Of a stretch of DNA of 64,000 bases, positions 20,967 through 31,710 are shown in pieces. Under the pieces are notes generated by a model. It did no database searches. It saw nothing but the letters and a program-made list of their open reading frames with translations, and had not been told where the DNA came from. A program made the position numbers and the translations under genes. The number at the start of each line of letters is the position of its first letter. Position 1 is the stretch's first letter. Source of the stretch: Thioalkalivibrio sp. ALE31 (GTDB lineage: Bacteria > Pseudomonadota > Gammaproteobacteria > Ectothiorhodospirales > Ectothiorhodospiraceae); the NCBI RefSeq assembly GCF_000377405.1, contig NZ_KB905020.1, positions 186,001 to 250,000 on the forward strand. Direction: 5' to 3'.

Positions 20967-21893
20967 GTGGCAATGGCGGGTACCAAACGAGGGCCGACAG
21001 CCTGGCTGCCGGCCCTCTGTCTTGCCGGCCTGATCGGGTCCGCCCCCATACAGGCGGACACCTCGATCGGTGAGCTGGAGCCCGAGGCGGACGCGGAGGA
21101 TCGCATCGCCTATGGCGAGTACGTCCTGCGGGCCGGGGGCTGTGTCACCTGCCACACGGCGGAAGACGGCGAATTCCTGGCCGGCGGGCGCCCCATCGAG
21201 AGCCCCTTTGGCGTGTTCTACGGGCCCAACATCACGCCGGATCCGGAACACGGCATCGGCGGATGGTCCGAGGACGACTTCAAGCGCGCGCTCCAGCAGG
21301 GCCGCGGGCCGGACGGACGGCATTACTATCCCGCGTTTCCGTTTACCTCCTACACCCGCATGAAGGACGAGGACATCGAGGCCTTGTGGGCCTTCCTGCA
21401 GGCCGAGGTCGAGCCTGTGGCGCGGGAGAACACGCCGCACGATCTGGTCTGGTACGCGCGGTTCCGGCCGTCCCTGATGGGCTGGAAGTGGCTGCATTTC
21501 GAGCCGGGGGCCTTCGAACCCGACCCGGACGAATCGGAGCCGTGGAACCGCGGCGCCTACCTGACCCTGGCCCTCGGCCACTGCATGGAGTGCCACACCC
21601 CGCGCACTCGGACCGGCGGTCTCGACCTGGAGCGTCTGGGCGCCGGGGCCCGCCTGCCGGACGGGGATGTCGCCTCGAACATCACCCCGGATCGCGAGAC
21701 CGGCATCGGACGCTGGGGCGAACGCCATATCGCCCGCTACCTGGAGATGGGCTTGACCCGCGACGGCGACTTTGCCGGCGGCGCCATGGCCGACGTGATC
21801 GACCACGGCACCGCTCATCTGACCGACGAAGACCGCCGCGCGATTGCCGTCTACCTGCAGTCGCTGGAGCCCCTCGAGCACGAGCCGGAGTAG
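20967..21893 (+). CDS. Diheme cytochrome c
   Basis: A 308-aa exported protein with a signal peptide (cleavage near residue 30, after PIQA) and two class I cytochrome c domains. The haem sites are CVTCH (Cys59-His63) and CMECH (Cys206-His210). Similar diheme proteins serve as electron-acceptor subunits of periplasmic dehydrogenases, but no dehydrogenase is adjacent. The start could be GTG at 20967 or ATG at 20973; neither has a strong ribosome site and translation is probably coupled to the cytochrome c' gene. Methionines near PNITPD are candidate sixth ligands only by family analogy. Confidence 0.88.
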   Translation: MAMAGTKRGPTAWLPALCLAGLIGSAPIQADTSIGELEPEADAEDRIAYGEYVLRAGGCVTCHTAEDGEFLAGGRPIESPFGVFYGPNITPDPEHGIGGWSEDDFKRALQQGRGPDGRHYYPAFPFTSYTRMKDEDIEALWAFLQAEVEPVARENTPHDLVWYARFRPSLMGWKWLHFEPGAFEPDPDESEPWNRGAYLTLALGHCMECHTPRTRTGGLDLERLGAGARLPDGDVASNITPDRETGIGRWGERHIARYLEMGLTRDGDFAGGAMADVIDHGTAHLTDEDRRAIAVYLQSLEPLEHEPE

Positions 21894-21921
21894 GGTAACG
21901 GGACCGTAACCCCCCAAACGA

Positions 21922-21952
21922 AAAAAGCCAGGTCATGGTGACCTGGCTTTTT
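21922..21952. terminator. Strong bidirectional terminator
   Basis: A perfect 14-pair stem with a three-base loop (TGG) is flanked by an A-run on the left and a T-run on the right. It can stop both the cytochrome operon (+) and the tRNA-Asn transcript (-). Confidence 0.9.
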
Positions 21953-21959
21953 CTTTGTC

Positions 21960-22035
21960 TGGCTCCCCGGGACGGGCTCGAACCGCCGACCTAGTGATTA
22001 ACAGTCACCCGCTCTACCGACTGAGCTACCGGGGA
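21960..22035 (-). tRNA. tRNA-Asn (GTT)
   Basis: A 76-base tRNA on the minus strand with the CCA end encoded. The acceptor stem TCCCCGG/CCGGGGA is perfect, the D-arm reads TAGCTCAGTCGGTAGAGC, the anticodon loop CTGTTAA gives GTT (Asn), and the T-arm has GGTTCGAGCCC. The discriminator is G. Confidence 0.97.
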
Positions 22036-22046
22036 ATTGGGCGCAA

Positions 22047-22075
22047 ATCCTAATCGGGCGGGGCGGGGGCGTCAA
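22047..22075 (-). promoter_or_regulatory. Promoter of tRNA-Asn
   Basis: On the minus strand TTGACG (22075-22070), a 17-base spacer and TAGGAT (22052-22047) form a good sigma-70 promoter, 12 bases before the tRNA. The following TTGCGCCC is GC-rich, like discriminators of stringently controlled stable-RNA promoters. Confidence 0.75.
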
Positions 22076-22118
22076 GGAAAATCTGGCCGCCCGACGCGTT
22101 TCGCCGCCGTACCCGGCG

Positions 22119-23309
22119 TCAGTGGTGGCGCGCCACGAACTCGCGCAGGCGCTCCAGGGCCTTGTCGAGCTGGTCCACGCTGGTGGCGAACGAGACACGC
22201 ACATGTCCCGGCGCGCCGAAGGCGCTCCCCGGAACCAGGGCCACGCCCACCTCGTCCAGCAGCTGCTTGGTCAGGGCGACGTCGGTGTCGATATCGGCTG
22301 CCGCCATCAGGCCGGTGACGCGAGGGAAGCAGTAGAAGGTGCCGTCCGGCATGAGGCAGTCGATCCCGTCGATGGCATTGAGGCCGTCCACGACGTGGCG
22401 AGCGCGCTCGGCGAAGGCCGAACACATGGCCACCACGCAGCCCTGGTCGCCGTTGAGTGCGGCCTCGGCGCCGGCCTGGGCAATGGAGGTCGGATTGGAG
22501 GTGCTTTGCGACTGGATCTTCTTCATCGCCGCGATCAGGTTCTTCGGACCACCGGCGTAGCCGATGCGCCAGCCGGTCATCGCATAGGCCTTGGATACGC
22601 CATTCAGCACCACGGTGCGCTCGAGCAGATCCGGGGCGACGTTGACGATGTTCACGAACGGGGCCGAGCCAAACCGGATATGTTCGTACATGTCATCCGT
22701 GGCAATGACCACACGGGGGTGACGCCGCAGCACCTCGGCCAGTTCGGTCAACTCGGCGGCCGAATACGCCGCGCCCGTGGGATTGGACGGGCTGTTCAGG
22801 AACACCAGGCGGGTGTTCGGGGTGATCGCGGCCTCCAGCTGTTCCCCGGTGATGCGGAAGCCGGCGTCCTGCTCGGCGCTGACGATCACCGGGCGCGCCC
22901 CGGCCAGCAGGGCGATATCCGGGTAGGACACCCAGTAGGGGGCCGGGATCACGACCTCGTCCCCGGGATTCAGCAGGGCCTGGCAGAGATTGAAGATGCT
23001 CTGCTTGCCACCGGAGGACACCAGAATCTGGTCAGGGGTGAACGTCAGGCCGTTGTCGCGATCGAACTTGCGGATGATGGCCGCCTTGAGGCTGGCCGTA
23101 CCGTCCACCGGAGTGTACTTGGTTTCTCCGCGGGCAAGCGCGTCCACCGCCGCCTGCTTGATATGCTCGGGGGTATCGAAATCCGGTTCTCCGGCCCCCA
23201 GCCCGACGATGTCCCGCCCCTCCGCGCGAAGCTGAGCGGCCAGCGCGCTGACGGCGAGAGTGGGGGAGGGCTGGATGCGCTGGACGCGGTCGGAAAGCTC
23301 GATATCCAA
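22119..23309 (-). CDS. aspC: Aspartate aminotransferase (class I, subgroup I-beta type)
   Basis: A 396-aa fold-type I PLP aminotransferase exchanging amino groups between aspartate, 2-oxoglutarate and related pairs. [11 protein letters not shown] and the PLP lysine Lys240 ([13 protein letters not shown]) place it in the I-beta group. Some members also transaminate prephenate, which cannot be decided here. The start is TTG at 23309, with AGAGG upstream and conserved sequence ([16 protein letters not shown]) beginning at once. It is divergent from uvrB and upstream of tRNA-Asn on the same strand. Confidence 0.92.
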   Translation of the reverse strand: MDIELSDRVQRIQPSPTLAVSALAAQLRAEGRDIVGLGAGEPDFDTPEHIKQAAVDALARGETKYTPVDGTASLKAAIIRKFDRDNGLTFTPDQILVSSGGKQSIFNLCQALLNPGDEVVIPAPYWVSYPDIALLAGARPVIVSAEQDAGFRITGEQLEAAITPNTRLVFLNSPSNPTGAAYSAAELTELAEVLRRHPRVVIATDDMYEHIRFGSAPFVNIVNVAPDLLERTVVLNGVSKAYAMTGWRIGYAGGPKNLIAAMKKIQSQSTSNPTSIAQAGAEAALNGDQGCVVAMCSAFAERARHVVDGLNAIDGIDCLMPDGTFYCFPRVTGLMAAADIDTDVALTKQLLDEVGVALVPGSAFGAPGHVRVSFATSVDQLDKALERLREFVARHH

Positions 23310-23393
23310 GGGGTAGGCCTCTGTGTGATCGGGTCGATGGGCCGCGCGAGCGGTCGGGGCGAAATGATACTGAAATCAGGCGCGGAGGATAAG

Positions 23394-25424
<2,031 letters not shown>

Positions 25425-25465
25425 AAAGATGGCTCCCGCGGGAGCGCCGATTCGAGCCTTGAGTG

Positions 25466-26509
25466 ATGTCCCAGAACGCCCCCTTGCCCCTGGGTCCGGT
25501 GATGCTCGACGTCACCGGAATCGAACTCACCCCGGAAGATCGCGAACGCCTGCGACATCCCGCCACCGGCGGGGTGATCCTGTTTGCCCGCAATGCCGGC
25601 ACGCCGGCGCAGGCCCAGGCGCTGGTCGCCGCGATCCGCGCCGAGCGCCCCGGCATCCTGATCGCCGTGGATCAGGAAGGCGGGCGCGTGCAGCGCCTGC
25701 GCGAGGGTTTCACCGCGATCCCGCCCATGCGCCAGCTGGGCCACGTCTACGACTACGACCGCAACAAGGCCTGTGAACTGGCGCATGCGACCGGCGAGCT
25801 GCTCGCGCGGGAACTGCGCGCACTGGATATCGATTTCAGTTTCACGCCCGTCCTCGACCGCGATCTGGAGATCAGCGACGTCATCGGCGACCGGGCGTTT
25901 CATTACGACCCGGACGTGATCGCACGCCTCGCCGGCGAACTGATCCGGGGCCTGGCTGCCGCCGGCATGGCCGCGGTCGGCAAGCACTTCCCGGGGCACG
26001 GTGCCGTGAAGGCGGATTCCCATGTCGCGCTGCCGGTGGATGATCGCCCCCTGTCCGAAATCGAGAATCAGGATCTCGAGGCCTTCCGGCCCGTGCTTGG
26101 AGATCTCGAGGGGATCATGCCGGCGCACGTCCTGTACCCTCAGGTCGACGGCTATCCCGCCGGATTCTCGCGTGTCTGGCTGCAGGACATCCTCCGCCGC
26201 GAACTGCGCTATCGCGGCGCCATCCTCAGCGATGACCTGGCGATGGCCGGCGCCGAGGGGATCGGCGACCCCGCGGAACGGGCGGCCGCCGCACGCGCCG
26301 CCGGCTGCGACATGGTGCTGATCTGCAACGAGCCGGAACAGGCCGACCGGATCCTGGAGGCCCAGGAGGATCAGCCCCTGTCCGCCGAGTCGGCGCGCCG
26401 CCTGGAACGCCTGCGCGCACGGCCCGTCGATGCCGATCCAAACCGCCTCCCGGCGCTTCGCGCGCAGCTCGATCGCTGGCTCCGCGCAAGCCAGCTCGCC
26501 ACCGCCTGA
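25466..26509 (+). CDS. nagZ: Beta-N-acetylhexosaminidase NagZ
   Basis: A 347-aa cytoplasmic GH3 glycosidase that removes GlcNAc from anhydro-muropeptides during peptidoglycan recycling. The KHFPGHG motif is at 173-179 and the nucleophile Asp256 is in AILSDDLAM. The ATG at 25466 follows a GTG at 25463 that could also be used. A 14-base palindrome, GCTCCCGCGGGAGC (25432-25445), lies in the gap after uvrB. In pseudomonads nagZ heads an operon with hpt and MTI phosphorylase; here a DsrE-family gene intervenes. Confidence 0.95.
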   Translation: MSQNAPLPLGPVMLDVTGIELTPEDRERLRHPATGGVILFARNAGTPAQAQALVAAIRAERPGILIAVDQEGGRVQRLREGFTAIPPMRQLGHVYDYDRNKACELAHATGELLARELRALDIDFSFTPVLDRDLEISDVIGDRAFHYDPDVIARLAGELIRGLAAAGMAAVGKHFPGHGAVKADSHVALPVDDRPLSEIENQDLEAFRPVLGDLEGIMPAHVLYPQVDGYPAGFSRVWLQDILRRELRYRGAILSDDLAMAGAEGIGDPAERAAAARAAGCDMVLICNEPEQADRILEAQEDQPLSAESARRLERLRARPVDADPNRLPALRAQLDRWLRASQLATA

Positions 26510-26527
26510 ACCGTGCCGGGCGGCGCA

Positions 26528-26557
26528 TTGGCGCCCGCGCGTCGAGGCGCCTATAAT
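26528..26557 (+). promoter_or_regulatory. Sigma-70 promoter of the DsrE-family gene
   Basis: TTGGCG (26528-26533), an 18-base spacer and a consensus TATAAT (26552-26557) lie about 66 bases before the gene. The TATAAT stands out strongly in this GC-rich window, so high expression is likely. Confidence 0.75.
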
Positions 26558-26623
26558 GCGCCACCGGTCTGCGATTGAGCAGCTAGTAATATTCACACTC
26601 ACCACTGAAGTTGGAGATCCAAA

Positions 26624-26992
26624 ATGGCCGACAAGCTCCTGATCGTCATGGTCAACACCGACCCGAGCAACGCTTCCGAACTGGGTGCCCCGTTCTTCCA
26701 GGCCACTGTCGCCGCCGCGATGGAATACGACGTTGAAGTCGTGATGACCGGTCGTGCCGGCGAACTCGCCAAGAAGGGCGTGGCCGAAAACCTGTTCGTG
26801 CAGGAAGGCTCCAGCAAGAGCGTCTACGACTTCATGAAGGATGCCCACGAGGCCGGCGTCGTGATGAAGGTCTGCACCCCGACCCTGGATCTGTGGGGCA
26901 ACGACCTGATCCCGGAAATCGAGGAAACCGTGGGCGGCGCCTACGTGATCTCCGAAGCGATGGACGACGACACGGTGACCTTCACCTACTAA
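26624..26992 (+). CDS. DsrE-family protein
   Basis: A 122-aa cytoplasmic protein of the DsrE/DsrF/TusD fold. It has one cysteine, Cys84 (MKVCTPTLDLWG), in the region where TusD and DsrE carry the sulfur-accepting cysteine. It is not a canonical TusD, as no TusB or TusC partner is adjacent. A sulfurtransferase or sulfur-carrier role in sulfur oxidation is possible but unproven. TTGGAG precedes the start. It is flanked by its own consensus promoter and a strong hairpin, so it is a separate monocistronic unit inside the nagZ-hpt-MTIP block. Confidence 0.85.
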   Translation: MADKLLIVMVNTDPSNASELGAPFFQATVAAAMEYDVEVVMTGRAGELAKKGVAENLFVQEGSSKSVYDFMKDAHEAGVVMKVCTPTLDLWGNDLIPEIEETVGGAYVISEAMDDDTVTFTY

Positions 26993-27013
26993 GGTCCTCG
27001 ACCTTCGTCTGCC

Positions 27014-27048
27014 AGCCGGCCGGCCCTTGTGCCGGCCGGTTGCGTTTC
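27014..27048 (+). terminator. Rho-independent terminator after the DsrE-family gene
   Basis: CCGGCCGGC and GCCGGCCGG (27016-27024 and 27031-27039) form a nine-pair GC stem, extended by a G-T and an A-T pair, around a six-base loop. TTGCGTTT follows. It begins 22 bases after the stop. Confidence 0.75.
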
Positions 27049-27069
27049 CGGGGTCCGGAATTTGCGAGC

Positions 27070-27098
27070 TTGCCTCGCTCCGGATGCTCGGACATGAT
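27070..27098 (+). promoter_or_regulatory. Possible promoter of hpt
   Basis: TTGCCT (27070-27075), a 17-base spacer and CATGAT (27093-27098) lie 30 bases before hpt. It would be needed because a strong terminator separates hpt from the upstream gene. Confidence 0.45.
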
Positions 27099-27127
27099 TT
27101 CCCGCACCGACACCCCCAGGACATGCC

Positions 27128-27679
27128 ATGAGCCCGGAACAGGCGCGAGCCACGCTGCGCGATGCCGACTGTCTCTTCAGTCGTGACGCCGTCGAGACCG
27201 CGATCGACCGTCTGGCCGAACGCACGGCGGTCGCGCTGAAGGACCGCAATCCGCTGGTGATGGGCGTGATGAACGGGGGTGTGGTGCTGATGGGCGGGCT
27301 GCTGACGCGCTGGTCGTTCCCGATGCAGGTCGACTACCTGCATGCCACGCGGTATCGCGGCGGCACCCGCGGCGGCGACCAGCTGCACTGGCTTGCGCGT
27401 CCCCAGGCGGCCCTGCAGGACCGTACCGTCGTGATCGTCGACGACATCCTCGACGGCGGCATTACGCTGGAAGGCATCAAGACCTTCTGCGAAGAGCAGG
27501 GCGCTCGGCAGGTCATCTCCATCGTCCTGGTCGACAAGCACAACCCCGACCGGGATCCGGCGATCACCGTCGACTACGCGGCCCTGGAGGCGCCCAACCG
27601 CTACCTGTTCGGGTACGGTATGGACTACCAGGACTACCTGCGCAACGCGCCCGGCATCTTCGCCGTGGCCGACCACTAG
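27128..27679 (+). CDS. hpt: Hypoxanthine-guanine phosphoribosyltransferase
   Basis: A 183-aa type I phosphoribosyltransferase salvaging hypoxanthine and guanine. The PRPP-binding signature VVIVDDILDGGIT is at 101-113, and the base-recognition region near VDKHNPDRD follows. It sits 14 bases before MTI phosphorylase, which releases hypoxanthine, so product and consumer enzymes are encoded together. It belongs to the hypoxanthine-guanine group found next to nagZ in pseudomonads. Confidence 0.93.
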   Translation: MSPEQARATLRDADCLFSRDAVETAIDRLAERTAVALKDRNPLVMGVMNGGVVLMGGLLTRWSFPMQVDYLHATRYRGGTRGGDQLHWLARPQAALQDRTVVIVDDILDGGITLEGIKTFCEEQGARQVISIVLVDKHNPDRDPAITVDYAALEAPNRYLFGYGMDYQDYLRNAPGIFAVADH

Positions 27680-27693
27680 GGAAGCACTGATTA

Positions 27694-28446
27694 ATGTCCG
27701 CACCCCGCATCGCCGTCATCGGCGGCACCGGTCTGACCCGACTGAAAGACCTGCAGATCACCCGACGCCAGGTGATGCACACGCCCTATGGGGAGCCCTC
27801 CGGCCCGCTGGTTTTTGGCCGGCTGAACGACATCGAGATCGTGTTCCTGCCGCGCCACGGGGCGCGCCACACCATCCCGCCACACCAGGTGAACTACCGG
27901 GCCAATATCTGGGCACTGCACAACGCCGGTATCGACAACGTGGTCGCCGTCGCCGCGGTCGGTGGGATCACCGAGGAGATGAAGCCGGGGGTGGTCGCGA
28001 TCCCGGACCAGATCATCGACTACACCTGGTCACGCGCGAACACGTTTTTCGAAGGCGGCGACCTGGAAGAGGTCACCCATATCGACATGACCTGGCCGTA
28101 CAACGAGGCGGTTCGCCAGACCCTGATCCGGGCGATCGACGAGCTCGGGATCGAGGCGGTGGAGCACGGGACGTACGGCGCGACTCAGGGGCCACGCCTG
28201 GAGACGGCCGCGGAGATCGACCGACTGGAACGCGACGGCTGCGACCTGGTCGGCATGACCGGCATGCCCGAGGCGGCCCTGGCGCGCGAACTGGGCCTCA
28301 ACTACGCCTGCTGCGCCGTGATCGCCAACTGGGCCGCCGGCCGGGCCGAGGGCGAGATCACCATGGACGACATCGCGGCCAATCTGGATGTGGGCATGAC
28401 GCGGGTCAAACAGATCCTGACCCACGTGATCAGCAGTCTTTCCTGA
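27694..28446 (+). CDS. S-methyl-5'-thioinosine phosphorylase
   Basis: A 250-aa trimeric-type purine phosphorylase (MTAP/PNP family). IGGTGLT binds phosphate, PRHGARH and MTGMPEAALAREL are family blocks. At the base-binding position the human MTA phosphorylase aspartate pair is replaced by Asn212 and Ala214 (ANWAAG), fitting a 6-oxopurine such as methylthioinosine. In pseudomonads this enzyme converts deaminated MTA to hypoxanthine and methylthioribose 1-phosphate. The upstream hpt uses the hypoxanthine. Distinguishing MTI from MTA specificity needs an assay, so the symbol is left empty. Confidence 0.88.
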   Translation: MSAPRIAVIGGTGLTRLKDLQITRRQVMHTPYGEPSGPLVFGRLNDIEIVFLPRHGARHTIPPHQVNYRANIWALHNAGIDNVVAVAAVGGITEEMKPGVVAIPDQIIDYTWSRANTFFEGGDLEEVTHIDMTWPYNEAVRQTLIRAIDELGIEAVEHGTYGATQGPRLETAAEIDRLERDGCDLVGMTGMPEAALARELGLNYACCAVIANWAAGRAEGEITMDDIAANLDVGMTRVKQILTHVISSLS

Positions 28447-28490
28447 GAACCGCCGGAGCCCGGCCAAGGCCGGATTCGGGCCCGGACGGG

Positions 28491-28517
28491 CAAGAGAGGG
28501 GCAAGAGAGGGGCAAGA
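28491..28517. repeat. Short tandem repeat, 11-base unit
   Basis: CAAGAGAGGGG is repeated twice with a partial third copy (CAAGA) in the gap after the MTI phosphorylase gene. It is purine-rich on the + strand and could vary in copy number between strains. Confidence 0.8.
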
Positions 28518-28577
28518 CCGGGGGAGATACCGGCGACTGACCTGAAACCCGCCAACCGTCGCTCACCTCCGTTTTAA

Positions 28578-28593
28578 CATAATATGTATTATG
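28578..28593. other. AT-rich inverted repeat between convergent genes
   Basis: CATAAT-ATGT-ATTATG is a perfect six-base inverted repeat in a locally AT-rich patch of the 221-base gap between two converging genes. It is not preceded by a T-tract terminator layout and does not match the BirA operator. Its role is unknown. Confidence 0.5.
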
Positions 28594-28667
28594 CGTCGTT
28601 ATGGGTACAGCCGTACGGCACGAGGCTCGCCCTCAATCCCTGGCGAAGTGCCCGCGTTGTCGTCGGA

Positions 28668-30026
<1,359 letters not shown>

Positions 30027-30050
30027 GGGGCTCTTGCTGTCAGGGGGCGG

Positions 30051-31421
30051 TTACTCGCCGGATGCGGCCTTGATCGCGGCCAGCTCATCCTCGAAGAAGA
30101 AGCGCTCTTCGCCGAAGGCCGGTTGCAACTGGTCCAGCCAGGTGGCCTGGTCGTCATAGCGCGCGAAGAAGGGCCGCTGTACCCAGTCGGGATTGCGCGC
30201 CTGAATAAACCGCAGCACGAATACCTTCTCGCCCTGGATCTCCGCCACGCCCTGGATCTCGACCTTGCCGGGTTCCGCGCTCATCGAGGGGCCCCGGGCG
30301 GTGCGACCCAGTCCGGAAACCTGCTGCATGGCCTCGCGATAGATCTCCCAGGCCCGGGCCAGTGGCACCTCGAAATAGCGTCGGGCGCCGGTGTCGCGCT
30401 CGACGAACATGTAGTACGGGATGATCCCCAGGCGGACCTCTTCTCGCCACAGATCCGCCCATGCGCCCGGGTCATCGTTGATGTGCCGCAGCAACGGACC
30501 CTGGGCACGAATCTCGGCGCCGGTATCCCGGACGCGGCGGATCGCCTCGCGCGCGATCGGGGTACGCAGCTCGTGGGGATGGTTGTAATGGGCCATCAGC
30601 GCCACGTGTTTCCCCGCCTCCGCGAGTCGCTCCAGGAGATGCAGGAGCTCGTCCGCGTCACTGTCCGTGACAAAGCGATAGGGCCAGAACGTCAGGGCCT
30701 TGGTGCCGATACGGACGGTCTGGACATGGGCCAGATCCGGCTCCAGCAATCCCTCCAGGTAGGCCTTCAGGTGCTTGGTTTTCATCACCAGCGGGTCGCC
30801 GCCCGTCATCAGCAGGTCGCTGATCTCCGTGTGGCTGCGCAGGTAGTCGTGCAGCAATCCGGCATCGGTACTGGCGATCCGCAGTTCCTTGTCTCCGACA
30901 AACTGGGCCCAGCGAAAGCAGAAGGTGCAATAGCTGTGGCAGGTCTGCCCCTGTCCGGGGAAGAACAGGACCGTCTCGCGGTACTTGTGCTGCAGCCCGG
31001 TGATCACCTCGCCGGCTTCCTCGCTGGGCCGGTTGAGTTCCAGCTGGCCGGCGGGATGCGGGTTCAGGTCCTCGCGCAGTTCACGCGCCAGGGCCTGGAT
31101 CTCGCCACGTGATGCACCCTTGCGGTGGAGATCGGCCATACGCTCGAAGGCCCCCGGTTCCAGCATCTCCCGCTGCGGGAAGGTCAGCTGGAACATCGGG
31201 TCGTCGGGGACGCGATCCCAGTCGATCAGTTCCTCGATCACGTAGTCGTTGACCCGGAACGGCAGCACGCTGGCGACCACGCGCATTTCGAACCGCATGG
31301 CCTCCGGCAGCGCCGCGACCGCCGGAATACGATCGAGCGAACGGTCATTGAAGACCCGGAATTCGCGCGACTCGACGGCCCCGAGCTCGGGGTCCCGATA
31401 GAACTGGACAACGGAATTCAT
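30051..31421 (-). CDS. KamA-family radical SAM protein
   Basis: A 456-aa relative of lysine 2,3-aminomutase. The radical SAM cluster motif is Cys161-x3-Cys165-x2-Cys168 (CHSYCTFC) and the SAM-contacting GGDP is at 207-210. Unlike classical KamA (CxxxCxxC then a glycine-rich PLP-lysine segment near PGGGGK), the C-terminal part reads RGPSMSAEPGKVEI, so PLP binding is uncertain. It is also longer than EpmB. Function is unknown: beta-lysine formation is one possibility. CAGGAGGGA strongly supports the ATG at 31421. It is upstream of bioA and divergent from the class V aminotransferase-fold gene across a 289-base gap in which I see no clear promoter. Confidence 0.85.
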   Translation of the reverse strand: MNSVVQFYRDPELGAVESREFRVFNDRSLDRIPAVAALPEAMRFEMRVVASVLPFRVNDYVIEELIDWDRVPDDPMFQLTFPQREMLEPGAFERMADLHRKGASRGEIQALARELREDLNPHPAGQLELNRPSEEAGEVITGLQHKYRETVLFFPGQGQTCHSYCTFCFRWAQFVGDKELRIASTDAGLLHDYLRSHTEISDLLMTGGDPLVMKTKHLKAYLEGLLEPDLAHVQTVRIGTKALTFWPYRFVTDSDADELLHLLERLAEAGKHVALMAHYNHPHELRTPIAREAIRRVRDTGAEIRAQGPLLRHINDDPGAWADLWREEVRLGIIPYYMFVERDTGARRYFEVPLARAWEIYREAMQQVSGLGRTARGPSMSAEPGKVEIQGVAEIQGEKVFVLRFIQARNPDWVQRPFFARYDDQATWLDQLQPAFGEERFFFEDELAAIKAASGE

Positions 31422-31710
31422 CCGTCCCTCCTGTACTGGCAAGGTGCAAAACGGCGCAGCGCCTGCGGGAGGCCGGAAGGCGCGGTGGACGAGGCCATGC
31501 GGCCGCTGCGAGGGCCCGTTCACCAAACCCGATGACATGGATTGAGGCGCAGACCCGGGGTATTCAGGGAGCCGGCAAATTAACAACTTGCCCGGGGAAT
31601 CACAACAAGCGCCTGACACGCGGCACCGGTCACGGCGGCTCTGGCGCGCGCACGGTGTTCTACCGGCCGCCCGACTGGGTTACCCTTCGGGCCCGGCCCA
31701 GGAGGATCGC

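Noticed and set aside
22122-23393. A long in-frame extension of uvrB reaching back over the aminotransferase gene
   Set aside because: The extension is antisense to aspC, and a strong ribosome site at 23384-23389 marks the true start.
23310-23393. LexA (SOS) box before uvrB
   Set aside because: CTGAAATCAG is palindromic but lacks the CTGT-N8-ACAG spacing.
25432-25445. Perfect palindrome GCTCCCGCGGGAGC between uvrB and nagZ as a REP element
   Set aside because: Only this single copy was noticed in the window, and short GC palindromes are expected at this base composition.
28491-28517. CRISPR-like repeat
   Set aside because: The unit is 11 bases with no spacers and no cas genes are near.
28578-28593. 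BirA biotin operator near bioA
   Set aside because: The palindrome lies downstream of bioA and does not match the TTGTAAACC-type half-sites.
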